A stretch of DNA of 64,000 nt from Apricaphanius iberus (lineage: Eukaryota; Chordata; Actinopteri; Cyprinodontiformes; Aphaniidae): assembly GCA_028564705.1 (NCBI GenBank), contig JAPXFQ010002461.1, positions 930,001-994,000 of the forward strand, given 5' to 3'. Position numbers and translations under genes: made by a program. The notes under the pieces are model-generated. The model saw nothing but the letters and a program-made list of their open reading frames with translations, did no database searches and was not told the origin of the DNA. Positions 28,501 through 43,100 of this stretch are shown one piece after another (position 1 is the stretch's first letter; each line of letters begins with the position of its first letter).

Positions 28501-31500
28501 GATGAATATTTAGTTACTTTTTGGGGTAAACTTATGTTGTCTCTTCATGAAAATAAAAAGGCTGATATCCCAAAACAAAATTTGCAATCACGACTGAACT
28601 ATTTCAACTTGAAATGTCTCGTCCTTTAAGTGCTAAATTCACAGTAAAGAGGAGGTGGATTATGTTTTTGTAGGCATCCTTTTATATCCAGACTTGTTGT
28701 AGTGTATAAATGTAGTCAGCACATTGCTGTTATTAGTATTAAAAGGTGGAAGTGCCATTGTAAGTCACATATTCAGCCTTGGCTTCCGGTTAGCTGATGG
28801 AAAACTCTAAAGACCATTGCTTCTCAGATCTTAATCTGGAAAATGTACCCCTCTTTTATATTTTTTTTTGTCTTCTATTGCGCTGTTTTTCTTACTGGCT
28901 GGTGATTTCTCTTTCCCGATGTCTCAGTTGTTCTCTCTTTTGCCTTGGATCTTTAGCTGTTCTTGATTTAGCACAACACATACAGCTATTTGTTTTTAAA
29001 GAAAATAATTTTGGTTTTACACTTTTTATGATCACATATTTGTAATGTGTATGTTGGGGGTATTACCAACAATATAACTATTTGGCTATTAAATAGTGAA
29101 TGGACTGCTTATGGTAGTAATAAAATTAATAATTTATGCGGTTCGGGCTGCGTTATCTTTGTTTCTTAGCGGTTGGTGGCCTGAAACTCATAGGGGTTTC
29201 GTCGGGCTCTGGGGATAAACGTCTTTGTTTAACATATTTAGAATTCCCCTAGTGTCGGCAATCTTTGGGTTCGTTGAAGCGAGTTTCTCCAGAAGATTGG
29301 GCTTTCCTCTGCTAGCCAAGGAATAGGATTGGAGGTTCTGTTTCTCTTCTGTTGCCCACCACGACCGGCAGCAGCTTACGGGACGGTCTGCTGAGTTTAG
29401 ACAGAACAATAGGGTTTGTTTATCAATGTTTTTCAGTCACCTGACCGATCATACGTCGGTGTTGCTCGAACGAGTTCCTCTTCGAACTCAGACGTGTCTC
29501 CTTCGCCCGCGAAGGAAGATTCTTTGAGTCTTGGACCTTGCCTTGCTAGCCCCGGCCACAGGCTGTCTGGCTAAGAAAGGTCAGCTGGGGGAGCAGTCCT
29601 ATTTATAGGTTGCCCTGGTTTCCGCTTCCTGTGGGGCTGGAGCAGAGTAGCACCACCTGATGGCTGTGTGTGTGACCCAACAGTGTTCAACTGTGTTCAG
29701 TGTTCTCATGATATACTGCATCAGGTGGTCACTCAATAAATAGATGATTAATTGGGTTTAAAGGTAGCCTGATTGTCATATATTTCAGACACTGCTTGCA
29801 AAAGTACGTAATGAATAGGCTCAGGTTGTGAATGTTGTGCACATATGTATTTGCCCATTATTCAAAATCTGAGTTGTACTATTGTATTCCTGAGTTGCAG
29901 AATTATTGTACCAGCAAGCCTGTAATGACCTGCGGGGTCTTTGCTACCACCTTTAGTCAATGTCACTGAAATTTTATTTTGGTGTTGATGTGGAATTGTC
30001 TTTTTTGCTACTAACTCTAAGAAATTATATATAAGGAATTTCTACACAGTTTACCTCATACACTCAACAAAAATATAAACGCAACACCTTTGTTTCTGCT
30101 CCCATTTTTCATGAGATGGACTTAAAGATCTAAAATTCATTCCAGATACACAATATTACCATTTCTCTCAAATATTGTTCACAAATCAGTCAAAATGTGT
30201 GATAGTGAGCACTTCTGCTTTGATGGGATAATCCATCCCACCTCACAGGTGTGCCACATCAAGATGCTGATCTGACATCATGATTAGTGCACAGGTGTAC
30301 CTTATACTGCCCACAATAAAAGGCCTCCCTGGAATGTGCAGTTTTGTCTCACAGCAAAATGCCACAGATGCCACAAGCATTGAGGGAGCGTGCAATTGGC
30401 ATGCTGACAGCAGGAATGTCAACCAGATCTGTTGCTCGTGCATTGAATGTTAATTTCTCGACCATCAGCCGTCTCCAAAGGCGTTTCAGAGAATATGGCA
30501 GTACATCCAACCGGCCTCATAACCGCAGACCACGTGTAACCACACCAGCCCAGGACCTCCACATCCAGCAGGTTCACCTCCAAGATCGTCTGAGACCAGC
30601 CACTCAGACAGTTGCTGAAACAATTGGTTTGCATAACCAAACAATTTCAGCACAAACTGTCAGAAACCGTCTCAGGGAAGCTCAACTGCATGCTCGTCGT
30701 CCTCATCGGGGTCTTGACCTGACTCCAGCTCGTCGCCGTAACAGACTTAAGTGGGCAAATGCCCACATTTGATGGCATCTGGCACGTTGGAGAGGTGTTC
30801 TCTTCACGATGAATCTCGGTTTACATTGTTCAGGGCAGATGGCAGACAGCCTGTGTGGCGTTGTGTGGGTGAGCGCTTTGCTGATGTCAATGTTGTGGAT
30901 CGAGTGGCCCGTGGTGGTTGGGTTATGGTATGGGCAGGCATCTGTTATGGACGAAGAACACAGGTCAGGGTTTTTCCTGCGTTCATATTTGCGTGGCGGC
31001 CGCCTCCAGCTAATTTGCTCACCGCCCCAGCCTTTTATCGCTCTGCCGCCAGCTATATGGATGTCATTTTAACTGCAGTTGCAGCGTTGCAGCACTACAA
31101 AGGCGCTGTATCACCAGCGGTGTGCCGGGGGAAGCGCAGAAAAAGAAGTCTAAAAATGGGATTTTCCCGATAGTTGGTACTATTGGACAGGACACTTTTT
31201 ATGAGCGCTGTAAAGTGATCGTTTCGGCGTCGGACCTACTGTGCGAGCTGCAACATTCCAGTCCTTTGCAAAACTAAAGGCAATTTTTCTAAATAAAGTA
31301 CTGCAGATTACAAATGCGATCATATTTATGGATCTAAACATATTATAGAGATAATATAAGAGCTTTCCTCCAGTCTAATTCACTGGGAAACAGGAAGAGA
31401 AAATATATTTATTAAATGTGAAGAGTAGATAAGCAAATATGTGTATTTCAACAGCAAATACTCCTCTCTACTACCGCGCACACTGTCATGTTTTCTTTCT

Positions 31501-34500
31501 GCGCAGATGCTACTTTTCAAGATTTTTACAGACTCCTCTTCTGCTCCAAAAACGTTCTGCAATGTGGCAGGTACTGTTTCAAGATGAAAAAAACAAACCA
31601 TAATCTGAATGCCATGGGTCTGGTGGAAGTTTTTTCTTTACTGTGGATGGGTGAAAAATATTAATATAATATTTTTGGTTGACGCCCACTTTCCATTGTA
31701 TGGAGAGAGTCTGAAATCTCTCAATCTTTGCGCTGAATGCAGATTATTCTCGCTATCTCTGCATCCAGCGCTCCGAGAGAGAGATTTGATGTGTCCACCT
31801 AAGACAGCAGATTAGCTGCAGGTACCCGTTTTATTGCAGGACTCTGATCTGTAAATTTTAGATAAAGTTTCTCTACACAGAACAGGTAAAAACAGCAAAG
31901 GTTGCAAAGGTAACACATTTATTGTTTTGCATATTCTTCTGGTGCGGATATGTAAAAATTTGCCATCATTGTGCTTTATGTGGATTTTTAATGTCTGCCA
32001 TTTGAGAAACAAAACACGTAATCCTTTGGCTTTCAACTGTTGAATTGAATAAAGATGTGCTTATTGTGATGAAACGTGAAACAGAATAATAATAGGCAAT
32101 GAATGGATAATAATTAATTACAGTTAATAATAATAGTTCATGTCTGGCTGCCAGATGTGTGGATAAATCCCCTCAACTTAATGCAATTTCACTTTAAAGT
32201 TGGCTCCTTATTTTTGTATGTATATTGTTTTAATAAAATAATTCTTTAACATGATAATTGACATATTCTTATTAGAACGCTTAACAAAACAACATGTTGC
32301 CTTTAAAAACAGTGGGTCAGTTGAACGCACAGAATTCATGCATGTGTTGGCGCATGGTCAGGATGGTACCCCGTCTGCCTCAATTTGAGCCAGGAAAAAA
32401 CCTGCAGGTGCATTTTATTGATGGCAGTTTGAATGCACAGAGATACCGTGATGAGATCCTGAGGCACATTGTTGTGCCATACATCCATGAACATCACCTC
32501 ATGTTTCAGCAAGATAATGCATGGCCCCATGTTGCAAGGATCTGTACACAATTCTTGGAAGCTGAAAATGTCCCAGTTCTTGCATGGCCAGCATACTCAC
32601 CGGACATGCCACCCATTGAGCATGTTTGGGATGTGCTTGACCGGCGTATACGACAGCGTGTACCAGTTCCCACTAATATCCAACAACTTCGCACAGCCAT
32701 TGAAGAGGAGTGGACCAACATTCCACAGGCCACAATTGACAGTCTGATAAACTCAATGCGAAGAAGATGTGTTTCACTGCATGAGGCAAATGGTGGTCAC
32801 ACCAGATATTGACCGGTTCTGAGTCCCCAGACCCCCAATAAAGCAAAAAACTGCACATTCCTGAGTGGCCTTTTATTGTGGGCAGTATAAGGTACACCTG
32901 TGTCCTAATCATGAATTCAGATCAGCATGTTGATGTGGCAAAGGTGTTGCGTTTATATTTTTGTTGAGTGTAGTAAACTGAACTGTGACAAAGTGAACAA
33001 TTCAAACCATACTAACTAGAAGGGCTGTACGATAATTCGATAGCAATATATATCAATCAATAAACGTGTGGTGCGATAGAAAAAAAAAAGGTTGATATAA
33101 AAGTTCGATAGAAAAAAAAGTTTTCATTAAAGCTGACCCACACAGTTCTGTCAGCCACCCCTCTCTCCTCTCAAACCACAAAAAGGATCAAATGATTTCA
33201 GAATTTTTTGATAGTCCTTAAGCGAACCAGCGCTGTAACTTCGCTTTGGTCAGATGTCACAGCAAGGGAGCAGCGGAGGAAGTTGTTCCGGATGTTTCAG
33301 TGGCCCAGGTAAAGGTTGCATCCCATTTTGAACCGATCCTCGATGCACTAAAACACTAAACATAGCGATAGTTAAAGAATTTAATTAAATTCTTAGTTAA
33401 AATTAGTTAACTGAAGAATAAAAAAATGACTGGTGAGGCACTTAAAATATATTTTTTACATTTTGTGATATTTATCGATAATTATCAATATCGATCAATA
33501 TGACTATTCCTTTATCGATGTGCTCTTTTTCTATATCGTCCAGCCCTACTAACTAGATAATTTAATAAAGGTTGGAGTTCAGAACCATTTTTTAAAGGAG
33601 ACCTAATGTTTCATTGGCATTATTTTATTTATTTAAATCATAAGCTAAAATGCAACCGTTCATACTACCTCAATTCAATTCTTTTTCAGTCAGTTAATTT
33701 GTTGCTGTGCTGTTAATTTCCAATTGGATGGAGCAGTTTTTAATCTGACATTTTAACAGATCAACGTGCATTTTTTTCATCTGAAATTAGAATAAGCCTC
33801 AGTTACGTTTTTGATTTCCTGGGGAAAAAAAATTAACAGTTCACAAGTTCTGTGGCGTTGTCTAGAGGTAATTTTGCAAACATAAGCGGTATCATCAGGC
33901 TTTGTTCTTTTTTTTACTATTCAATTACAGTGTTAGCTAGTGTTCTCTTTGTATTGTTGTCTTTCCTAAGAGATTTATGAGTTGTTGCCCTACTGTGAGA
34001 GGATGCTTATTGCACTCATTGTACATTATACAGTATCACTTTTTTTAACCTGTCCATTACAATAAGAAAAAAAGATTGTGTTTTTATATTGGTTTTAGGC
34101 ATCTTATTTCAATGAGAATTCAAATACAACAAAACACCTTTTTAATTCCTCTCTGTAGTGAAACAGTAGCTTCTAATGTGCGGATAATATTGGGGAAGTT
34201 GTCTTATTAAAAACTGGAACATTATGCTGTGAGCCGTTTAATCTGCTCTGTAACTTAGATTTATTAGCTATTCTGGGCATGTTGAAGTCAGATACTAAAC
34301 AAAGCCAATTTTACTTTGGCATGCGGAGGTGTTTTTGGCTGAGTTGTACAACATGACATCATTGGCAATGGTTCTTTTTTATTTATTTCCAGAGTTCGCT
34401 AATGTAAATCTACTTGCTCTTATCAGTCGGCCGTCCTCAACATGCTACATACTTTCTCAATAAAAGAGTTTGTGGAGCTTAAGAGGTTTGATTAATTTCC

Positions 34501-37500
34501 CTGAAATTAAAACTGGTTTTTAATGTAAACAACCTATGCATTAATGTAAATATCTTTCAATTCTGCTTAATTTAAAACATTATGAGTTAAACATTAGATA
34601 CTTATTTGCTCAAATCGCATCTAAAAGATTCAAAGTTTTACAGATGCAATTCATATAGGCTTTTATTCTCTGTGACTTTTGACAGATGATAGTTAATCTT
34701 GACAGTTAAAATGAAGGCAACTGGACTTTTCTTCTCTTATTGGGGTTGGTAGTGACTATGCACACCGTGGCAGGCCCTTTTTTCATTTCCTTCTTGTCTT
34801 GAAAATGTTTCATCTCTCATTCTAGAGGCTTTTTCAGTTCTGAAAGACTCGTTTGGGATGGGAGAAGTCAGAACTGAAGAAGCTTAAAGCTGTTGAAGCT
34901 TAAAAAGTAGAAACAGTTGGATTTTTTTAAGCTGTCACTTTTTATGTTTCCTAAATTGTTTTTAATTTTTTTTGTAAGAAATATGACTAATGAAGGAGGG
35001 CTTAGTATATATCCCACTGTTTACATGTCAGTTCTATGTTATTAGAATTGTTTTAGTTCATCCATTTTAAATTAAAAATTTCTCTCTTGCTGATGAACCT
35101 AGTTCCTGGAATAAAGGAAGAGGAGGAGAGCAATTTTTTTGTAATGAGCTGTTTTCATTGAGATGATTAATCAGAATGTCACACAATGTTACATTCATCA
35201 TGGCTGATTTCAGTCTCTAATCCAATCTGCCATGGATTCCAGCTGCTTCACAGAGATTTGTATGGGTCTTTATATTTAGCTTTGCTGTGAGAATGTTCAT
35301 ATTCAGTCATGTGTTGGGTTGTAAACAAAGGTGTTTGCTCAGGGCACAGGTCCCTAATTCAGTTTGCATGACATCTGAATATAAGTTACAGAACATCATC
35401 ATCCGAATGGCATGAATAAGGGGGAGTGTTTAGAGTCAGGATCTTATAATTGTTCTGTCTTGTAGTAGCCATTTATAGTGTACGTCTATTTATAAAAATA
35501 ACTCACATCTAGCCCCATCTTTAATCATCGTGCTTTTGCTCTCTACATTTGTTACAATTTCATCAAAAAGTAATTAGAAGCCAATTTTTAGCTGAGCAGA
35601 TGGGTGTGTTCGAAGGCAAAGGATGCCTAAGAGAAGGCAATCTGAGTGTACACTGGTCAGTTCAGAGTTGTTTCAGCTAGAAATTCATTGATATAATCAT
35701 GAACGGTTTAAATGTCGAAGGGTAACTCCAAAGTTGACTAATTTGGAATCTATTTGAATATCAATAGTGTTATTATATGTTTGAAATAGTGGCTTTCTTC
35801 CTCTTATATTGCCTTCTATAAGATGTGTCCAGAATGTTTTACAAACTTTGGACTGGCTGATTATTGGTTTAATTAGGAGCCAAAAGATTGATTTAAATTA
35901 CAGCAAAACAGTAGACATAGTAAGCCGTAGACAAGAGGTGTATTTGTCAGATTCAGTGTGGATCCATGAGTCTCTGTTTTTATGTGTATATGAGAGAGTT
36001 TGAGAAGGAGGGGCTCTGGCTGAGATAAGGAGCTATTGGGTTTCCATATTTATTTTCTCACTCAGTAGGCGTTTGCCTTCCCCTGCCTGGCCTTCAGTCT
36101 GCAGGCTTGCTGCTTTGATGTCATCATAAGTTTTCCAGCAACCTGCCGAGAAAAAGCAACAATAACAGTGTGTGTTTATCTAGCAATGGTCTGCATGCTC
36201 TTATTAATCTTGGGAAACTTTTTTGAAATGGACCAGTTTCAACAATGTTTTGATTTCAAAGATCAAGATAGGTAATTTACTGTAAATTCCTGTTATTAAG
36301 TTGCCAATAAAAATATATAGATTTTTTTGTAAAAGGCAGAAAAAAGTCATCTATTTTTTAAAAGTGTTTTACACTGAATGTCATAGAGAAGGCTGCAGAT
36401 GACAAGAAATCGCAGTAGGACTTTTATATTGTATACAAACAAGTTTATATCCCATCCTCTCAGAAACATGTAATTAAAGGCGAATTCCGTTTTTTTTTTT
36501 TTTCAACCTGGACTTCATTTTAAGCAAATCTTGTTTTTTTCACTCATTGAGAAATTTGGAGTCAGTTTTAGCCATTTAGCAGTATTTATACATCCAGTCT
36601 TGATCAGCTGTATCCTAAGAATGGGAGTGCTCTGGGCAGTCCGAATGCTGCTTGAAGTAATGTTTGATCTGCTCCAAATGCCTTAATTCACCTCAAACGT
36701 CTCAGAAGTGCTTCCTGATTGTCTTCTGGGCCGATTTGGACGTTAAACAAAATTATGCTGCAGCAGGACTGCCAGTCTGTGTTTTAGTGTGGCAGATTCG
36801 GCAGCTTTTTATTATTGTTTTATTGTTAAGCCCCCAAATCCGCCCGGAAGATGATCAAGAAGCACTTCCGAGACGTTCATAAGTCCAAGGATAATATAAA
36901 CATGATAAAATTACGGCGTTTGTTGCAGATTAAACCTTATTACAAGCGGCATTTGGACTGCCCCGAGCAGTCTCGTTCTATGGATACAGCTGAACAAGAC
37001 TGGATACTTAAATACTGCTGAACGGCTCAAACTGGCTCCAAACTTTTCAGGGTGAGTGAAAAAAACACAAGTTGCTAAAAATAAGGTCCAGGTAGAAAAA
37101 CAAACAGAATTTCCCTTTAAAAAGTATCTGGTCAGAATTACGTTGAACCTTGAGAGCTTGACAAACTAAACCTTTAATGATGTTGGAGTTTTTTGTGTAA
37201 ACAAGTAGAGGTGTACCAATCAGACTTTTCCTGTCTGATACCATTGTCTGTTGGGGTGTGAAAAGCCGAAAAGTGCAAATCCGATCTTTTTTTAAAGCTC
37301 AGTACAACATAAGAGAAAAATCTGAAGCTTCTCTAATAGAAGTAGTTTAAAAAAAATAAAGAAATCACTGTATTACAAGATCAATTTGATATTTTAATAC
37401 ATTTTATGAAAGTGCACAAAGTGCAAGCTGCTGGTTGTCTCTTTAAACCAAAAAAGGAGGAAATTCTTATTTTTCAAGGTATTAAATAAGTAAAAGGAAA

Positions 37501-40500
37501 ATGAGATCAGATCTGATTTACCGACCATAGCCCATTTAGAGGTCTGGCAGATAAATTAGTGCATCTGAGATTTTTGTTAACTTTACATGTATGTTTACAC
37601 ATAACATTCCCCAAAAAGATGCAGCTAATTTAGCTCCCAATGTCTGGGCTCGTACTAGCTTGTTTATTTAGCTCCTGCAGGCGTGGGGTTCCTATTAGCA
37701 GAAGGCGGTTCAGGTTAGGCATTAACACTTAGACAGCCCTGACTATGAAGTGAGAGTGTTGCTGGTCCCTGCTGGTCCATGATTGAGTGAACCGTCTGTT
37801 TGCGGATACAGGTCACATATGACCTTCTTGTGCCAGACATGTCTCCTCTGGTGCCCACTTACCCTCTGAGTAGGGGGTCCTTCTTGACTGTCACTCACAC
37901 TTGTGGAGCCGCCGCCTTTTCCCTGTGGCATTATATTCTCAACGGCTCTGTAACTCCAAGTTTCGCCTAGCCAGCTCACTTTCTCTGTGAATTATTTTTC
38001 CACTTATCCTATTGTTTCTTGCTGCTCCTTTCCTTTTTAACTACTGTCATTTTAGCTTAACAGTTAAGTTGACATGCCTGTAGGACACAAACCCCTTTTC
38101 CTGTTTTTCGTGTCTGTCTAACTCTCTTGCTTTCTCTATCCCTATCTTTCCATGCCTTATTCCCTGTCCTGTGCACAGCTTTGGCATTGCAGGGATCGGT
38201 TTACACGGCAGCAGCTGAAGCAGGCTTCATTTGTCCCAGGGCTTCCCTCTGAAAAGGCATTTTTCACCTCTGGAGAATTGCTCACTGCCCACAATGACAT
38301 TGAGTGCTTAATTGCACCATTTCCAAATTTGGAAGTCTTGATCTTTAGTGGCAGTCCAAGCGCTTGAACTCAGTGTACTGTGCTGGCTTGAAGGGTTGTG
38401 CATTCCTTTAGGTATAGATATGAGTCTCAAAGAAAGGCAGACTGTTTCTAATTCTTATCTAATCACACAGTGTATTGTGAATTAAATATTGCTAAATGTG
38501 AGGGATTTTCATTAACCTAACCTCTTTTTTTACTTTGATACATTTCATTAGTATAATTGTATAATTTATATATGCCAGGTTTAAAAAACAATTTCATCAC
38601 ATCCTACGTAATATTAATTCCTAACCTGATTAATGACATGTAATCTCCCTCTCTTGTTTCCCAAGGATGCACTGAGAAAAAACGACTGTTAATGAAAGGG
38701 TGTGTAACTTCAGAATGTGGCACTGGATTTTTATTTTCTTGTGTTTTCTAAAGTGAGGTGTAATGTCCTTGAAGTGCCAGAACACACTTCGTTTTGACAC
38801 GTTCAGTGTTGTTCTGGTTAGTGTAAAGAGTAACGATTTAGACATTTAAATACCAAACACATGGGATGCTGTGTTTTTTTTGTCCAGGTTGTCCAACTAA
38901 CTTACCACCCTGGTGAACAGTGAAAAGTTTACAGTGCTGCGGTAACCTCTTAATCAAACCCATACTGAACTTTTAACTTGTTTGGCTAAGGCTTTTTTTC
39001 AGCAAACGTTTCAAATTTGTGCCAAGTTGAGTTATTGAATATTTTTTTGTTTTATTTATATATAATCTCTTTTTTTCAGTTATATACTATTAAAGAAGCA
39101 TTTCTGGTTTAGAAACTTTGTTGTATTTTTTCTGAGTTGATTTTATCCAAAGAAATCATTTGTTGTTTAAAGCTGACATAGGCAGACATTTAAAAAATAA
39201 AATAAAAAATGTTTGAAAACACAAAAATCTTTTCATGGCTTTTACATTTTTCTTTAAGTAAACAAACAACTTATCATAGATGTGTTTACAACCCTGCTGC
39301 TCTGAGAAATGATAGTATTGAGCCAGAATCTGCTATGACTTTAGTACTTTATATGGTTCAATTTATTCACGTTTTTTTAATCAGCTAGAATTAATTAAAA
39401 CAGGGTTTCCACAAGGTAATAAAATTAGCTCTAATGAAGGCCATTAAATGTTAGCAAATAAGCAAAATTTCACTTGGTAGGAAATTTGTTGTCACCACTT
39501 CAATATATTTTGACTTTTCCATTTATGATGACTTTTGTTTCTTATATTTTAACAATAAAATCTTTATTTGCAGACAGGATGACAAGGCTAATCAACAACG
39601 GTTTCGCAGTCTGATTTGTTGTGTGCATGGCTGGTGTCGGGACGGTATGTTGATATCAGCAAGGGACTTTGCGTCTTACAATGGGAAAGTTTTCCCAACT
39701 TTGACTCAGTGTCTCATTGACTTTTAAAACTGGCTTAAGCCAGACGTGGGGAATGATCGGAAAGCTTTTTGTAGGAGCTAAGTTAAATTTGCAAACATAA
39801 GCGGTATTATGAAGATTAAAGAAAAACCCTAGATCTGACCTGCAACTAGGGCTGAGCGGTATATCGAATATACTCGATATACCGCAGCTTGTAGTCTGTG
39901 CGGTGTAGAAAATGACCATATCGTTAAACTCGCTGACTTTTTTTTCTCTTCTCTTTCCTGCATCGAAGATAACTTGATAACCTAAGTTAAGCTTATTTTA
40001 TGTTATCTTATTTTTTATGCTTGTTTGTAGATTAACTTTTACATACTCGCGGACATTTAACTCCGGGCTTCTCTCGGCTTCTCACAGTCTTTCTCGTATT
40101 TCCCTCTCACACAGAGACAAAATAAACGCACCTAGTTACAAACTCAGTCTGTCACGCGTGCAATGTCATACATCTTTGCCCAGCAGAAAGTTAGCGGCAG
40201 CAGGTGCTAACGGTTACACGTGGAAGAGGACGAATTAATGAAAAAGAAAAACAGCACAGGATCCATCGTCTGGCGGTGGTTTGGTTTCAAGAAGGAAGAT
40301 GTAGAACAAACAACGGTGATTTGCAAAATCTGTCGCAAAAGCATCGCTTCAAAATGTAGCAGTACATCAAATTTATATCACCATTGGAGAAACCACCCGC
40401 TAGAGAATGAAGAGTGCTTGAAACTCCGCATGACAACATCTCAGAGCGGTGCAATATCGACGAAAATGCCGAAGCAACCAGCGCTCACGCAACTGAGTCT

Positions 40501-43064
40501 GGCCTCTTCTATTTCCAGATCAACACCGTACGACAAAAACAGTCAAAAACAAAAGGAGATAACGTGCGCAGTAACCCACTACGTCGCAAAAGATATGGCC
40601 CCGGTTAATGTGGTGGAAAAGCCCGGGTTCAGAAAGCTCATCAACACACTTGACCCAAAAATAATCTGCCAAGTCACAAATATTTTGCAGAGAAAGCGCT
40701 GCCTGAGTTGTACATTAAAGTAAGGGAAGAGCTGGCCAGTCAGCTTGTAAATGTGACCCACTTCTCAACAACTGCCGACATATGGAGCAGCCGAACATGT
40801 GAGCCATACCTCAGTTTGACGCTCCACTATGTAGACAATTGGGAGTTGAAAAGCAAGTGCCTTCAGACGAGCTTTCTTCCTGAGGATCAGACTGGCGGGA
40901 TCATCGCACAAGGCCTGCAAGATGCTCTCATGTCATGGAACTTAAATGAAGCTCATCAGGTGTGCATCACCACTGATAACGGCGCTAACATCGTCAAAGC
41001 TGTGAGCCTGAATCACTGGACACGTCTACAGTGTTTTGGCCATCGCCTGCATCTTGCATTTGGTGAGTGTTTACCACTGTGATAAAATCATCTTTATTAA
41101 TATATGAGCAATGTTATAATAGCCTACTGCATGGTCATAACATAGAACTTAATATATCTATGCAATTAATGTGTGAGAGAGCATGCGCAGCACCAACTGA
41201 ATGAAATTGAAGAGTAAGTAAAGCAATCTGCAAAAAAGCTGCAAGATTCGTTAACTGCTGCAGCATATTTGGACAGACATAAACCATCCCCTCCTGATAG
41301 ACATAATCTACGCTGTACATATTGAACAGTTTAATTATCATCATTATTTCATATTCCTGTATTTTATGTAAAGACATTTATCTGTGCTTCTTGTTGAGAA
41401 AGAGAGAATGAATGACAGTTATTTTTTTCCAAAAATGTACACACTGTACTCTACTAGCTTAGGGATCTTAGAGTTTTTATAGTCTTACATGTTCTTTTTC
41501 TGCATTTGTGTGTCAGACTGCTCTTTACTGTGCATTTTTTATATTTTGAAACTTATATTTTTTGATAGCTTCTTCACCTTTACACAGTACTATATGATTA
41601 AATAATTACCCAGAATTAGTTTGGTGTTAGGCTGAGTGGATTTCTTCACAATTACAATACACTTTTAAATTATTATAACGTTTTAAATATTCGTTTTCAT
41701 TCTCAGAGAGAAGCATGAAGGACCCCCGTATTGACCGTGCTGTTGCTGTGTGCAAGAAGGTAGTGAGCAGCTTCTCTTTCAGTTGGAAGAGGAGGAGAGA
41801 CCTTGCCACAGCGCAGCAAGGGCTGAATCTCCCTGCACACCAGCTCATCAGTGAGTCTCCTACCAGGTGGGGATCCCGAGAGAAGATGATTGAGCGGGTA
41901 CTGGAGCAGGAGCAAGCTATTTCTCAAGTTTTAGTTGCAGACAAGAAAACCCGGCATCTTGTTCTCACCTGGCAAGACCTGGAAGTTCTAGAGTCAGTGC
42001 ACAAGGCTCTCAAACCTCTCCTAGAATTCACCGACGCTCTATCCGGTGAGAGCTATGTCACAGTGTCCTTTGTCAAGCCGGTTCTCCATCTCTTCCAGTC
42101 CAGCCTCTTGGCACGTCAGGAGGATGACACCCCACTGAACCAGTCTATCAAAGCCCCAATCCTGGAATACCTGAAGGAGAAGTATTCTGATCCTTCCACT
42201 AACGACCTGCTGGACATGGCAGGCTTAGTGGATCCCAGGTTCAAGATTACCTACTGCACAGAAAAAAAGGTGGAAGACATCAAGAGCAGAGCCATAACCG
42301 AGATGGAGGCAATGCTCTATGAGACTAACCAGGGCACAGCTGAGTTGGCCGCTTCACTGCCTCAAGATGCAACAATAGTATCACAGCCAGAAGAGCCACT
42401 AAGGAAGAAATCCCTGGGTAGCTTCTTTAAAACTGCAGCAACATCCTCCGCCACACTGTCACAGAGAGAGCTTATTGAAAAAGAGTTGTCGGCCTACTTG
42501 CAGTCTGTTGGTGCTGACAGTGAAGCAAATCCCTTGCAGGGGTTGAAACGACCATGAGGAAATGTTCCCAAACCTGAAAAATGTGGCAAAAAAATATCTG
42601 TGTGTGCCCGCCACCAGTTCCCCGTCAGAAAGGGTATTTAGTGCCAGTGGTAATATCGTTACATGCCATCGAGCATCTCTCAAACCAGACTTTGTTGATA
42701 GGCTTGTGTTTTTGGCACAAAACCTTTAAACAACTTGGTATTCACTGGTTGTTGTAACAAGGGCACAACAGGGCATGCACAAAATACAACTACATATTTT
42801 TTTACTTTTAATTTGTGCCATATATTTCATACAGAAACCCCAAAAAAAAATAAAGCTGCAAACTTATCCATAATGGACCTGATTCACCTTTTGTGAATTG
42901 TTTTATGTTTAGGTATTGTCTTTGAAACCATAAGATTGTAAAATTAAAAAACTAAAAGGAGAGTCCTTATAAATTTACTTTCTTTTCCACCATTTGATTT
43001 CCTATTATGCAGCTATTTTTTATTTTACCGATTTTGAAATTATCTGTGACATCCTGCACAAAAA

Positions 43065-43100
<36 letters not shown>

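Larger units (their letters stand above)
30061..32970 (+). mobile_element. Tc1-like transposon, split by a 1.44-kb insertion
   Basis: Perfectly readable ends: TA, then CACTCAACAAAAATATAAAC at 30061, and the inverse GTTTATATTTTTGTTGAGTG ending at 32970, then TA. Without the inserted element and its duplicated 5 bp the length is about 1.47 kb, normal for Tc1. Subterminal matches include GGTGTACCTTATACTGCCCACAATAAAAGGCC at the left and its inverse at the right. The transposase inside is broken (next entry). Confidence 0.92.

Noticed and set aside
36400..37040. Possible exon around AAGATGATCAAGAAGCACTTCC
   Set aside because: No acceptor/donor pair with conserved protein was found, and the vps13b frame is complete without it.
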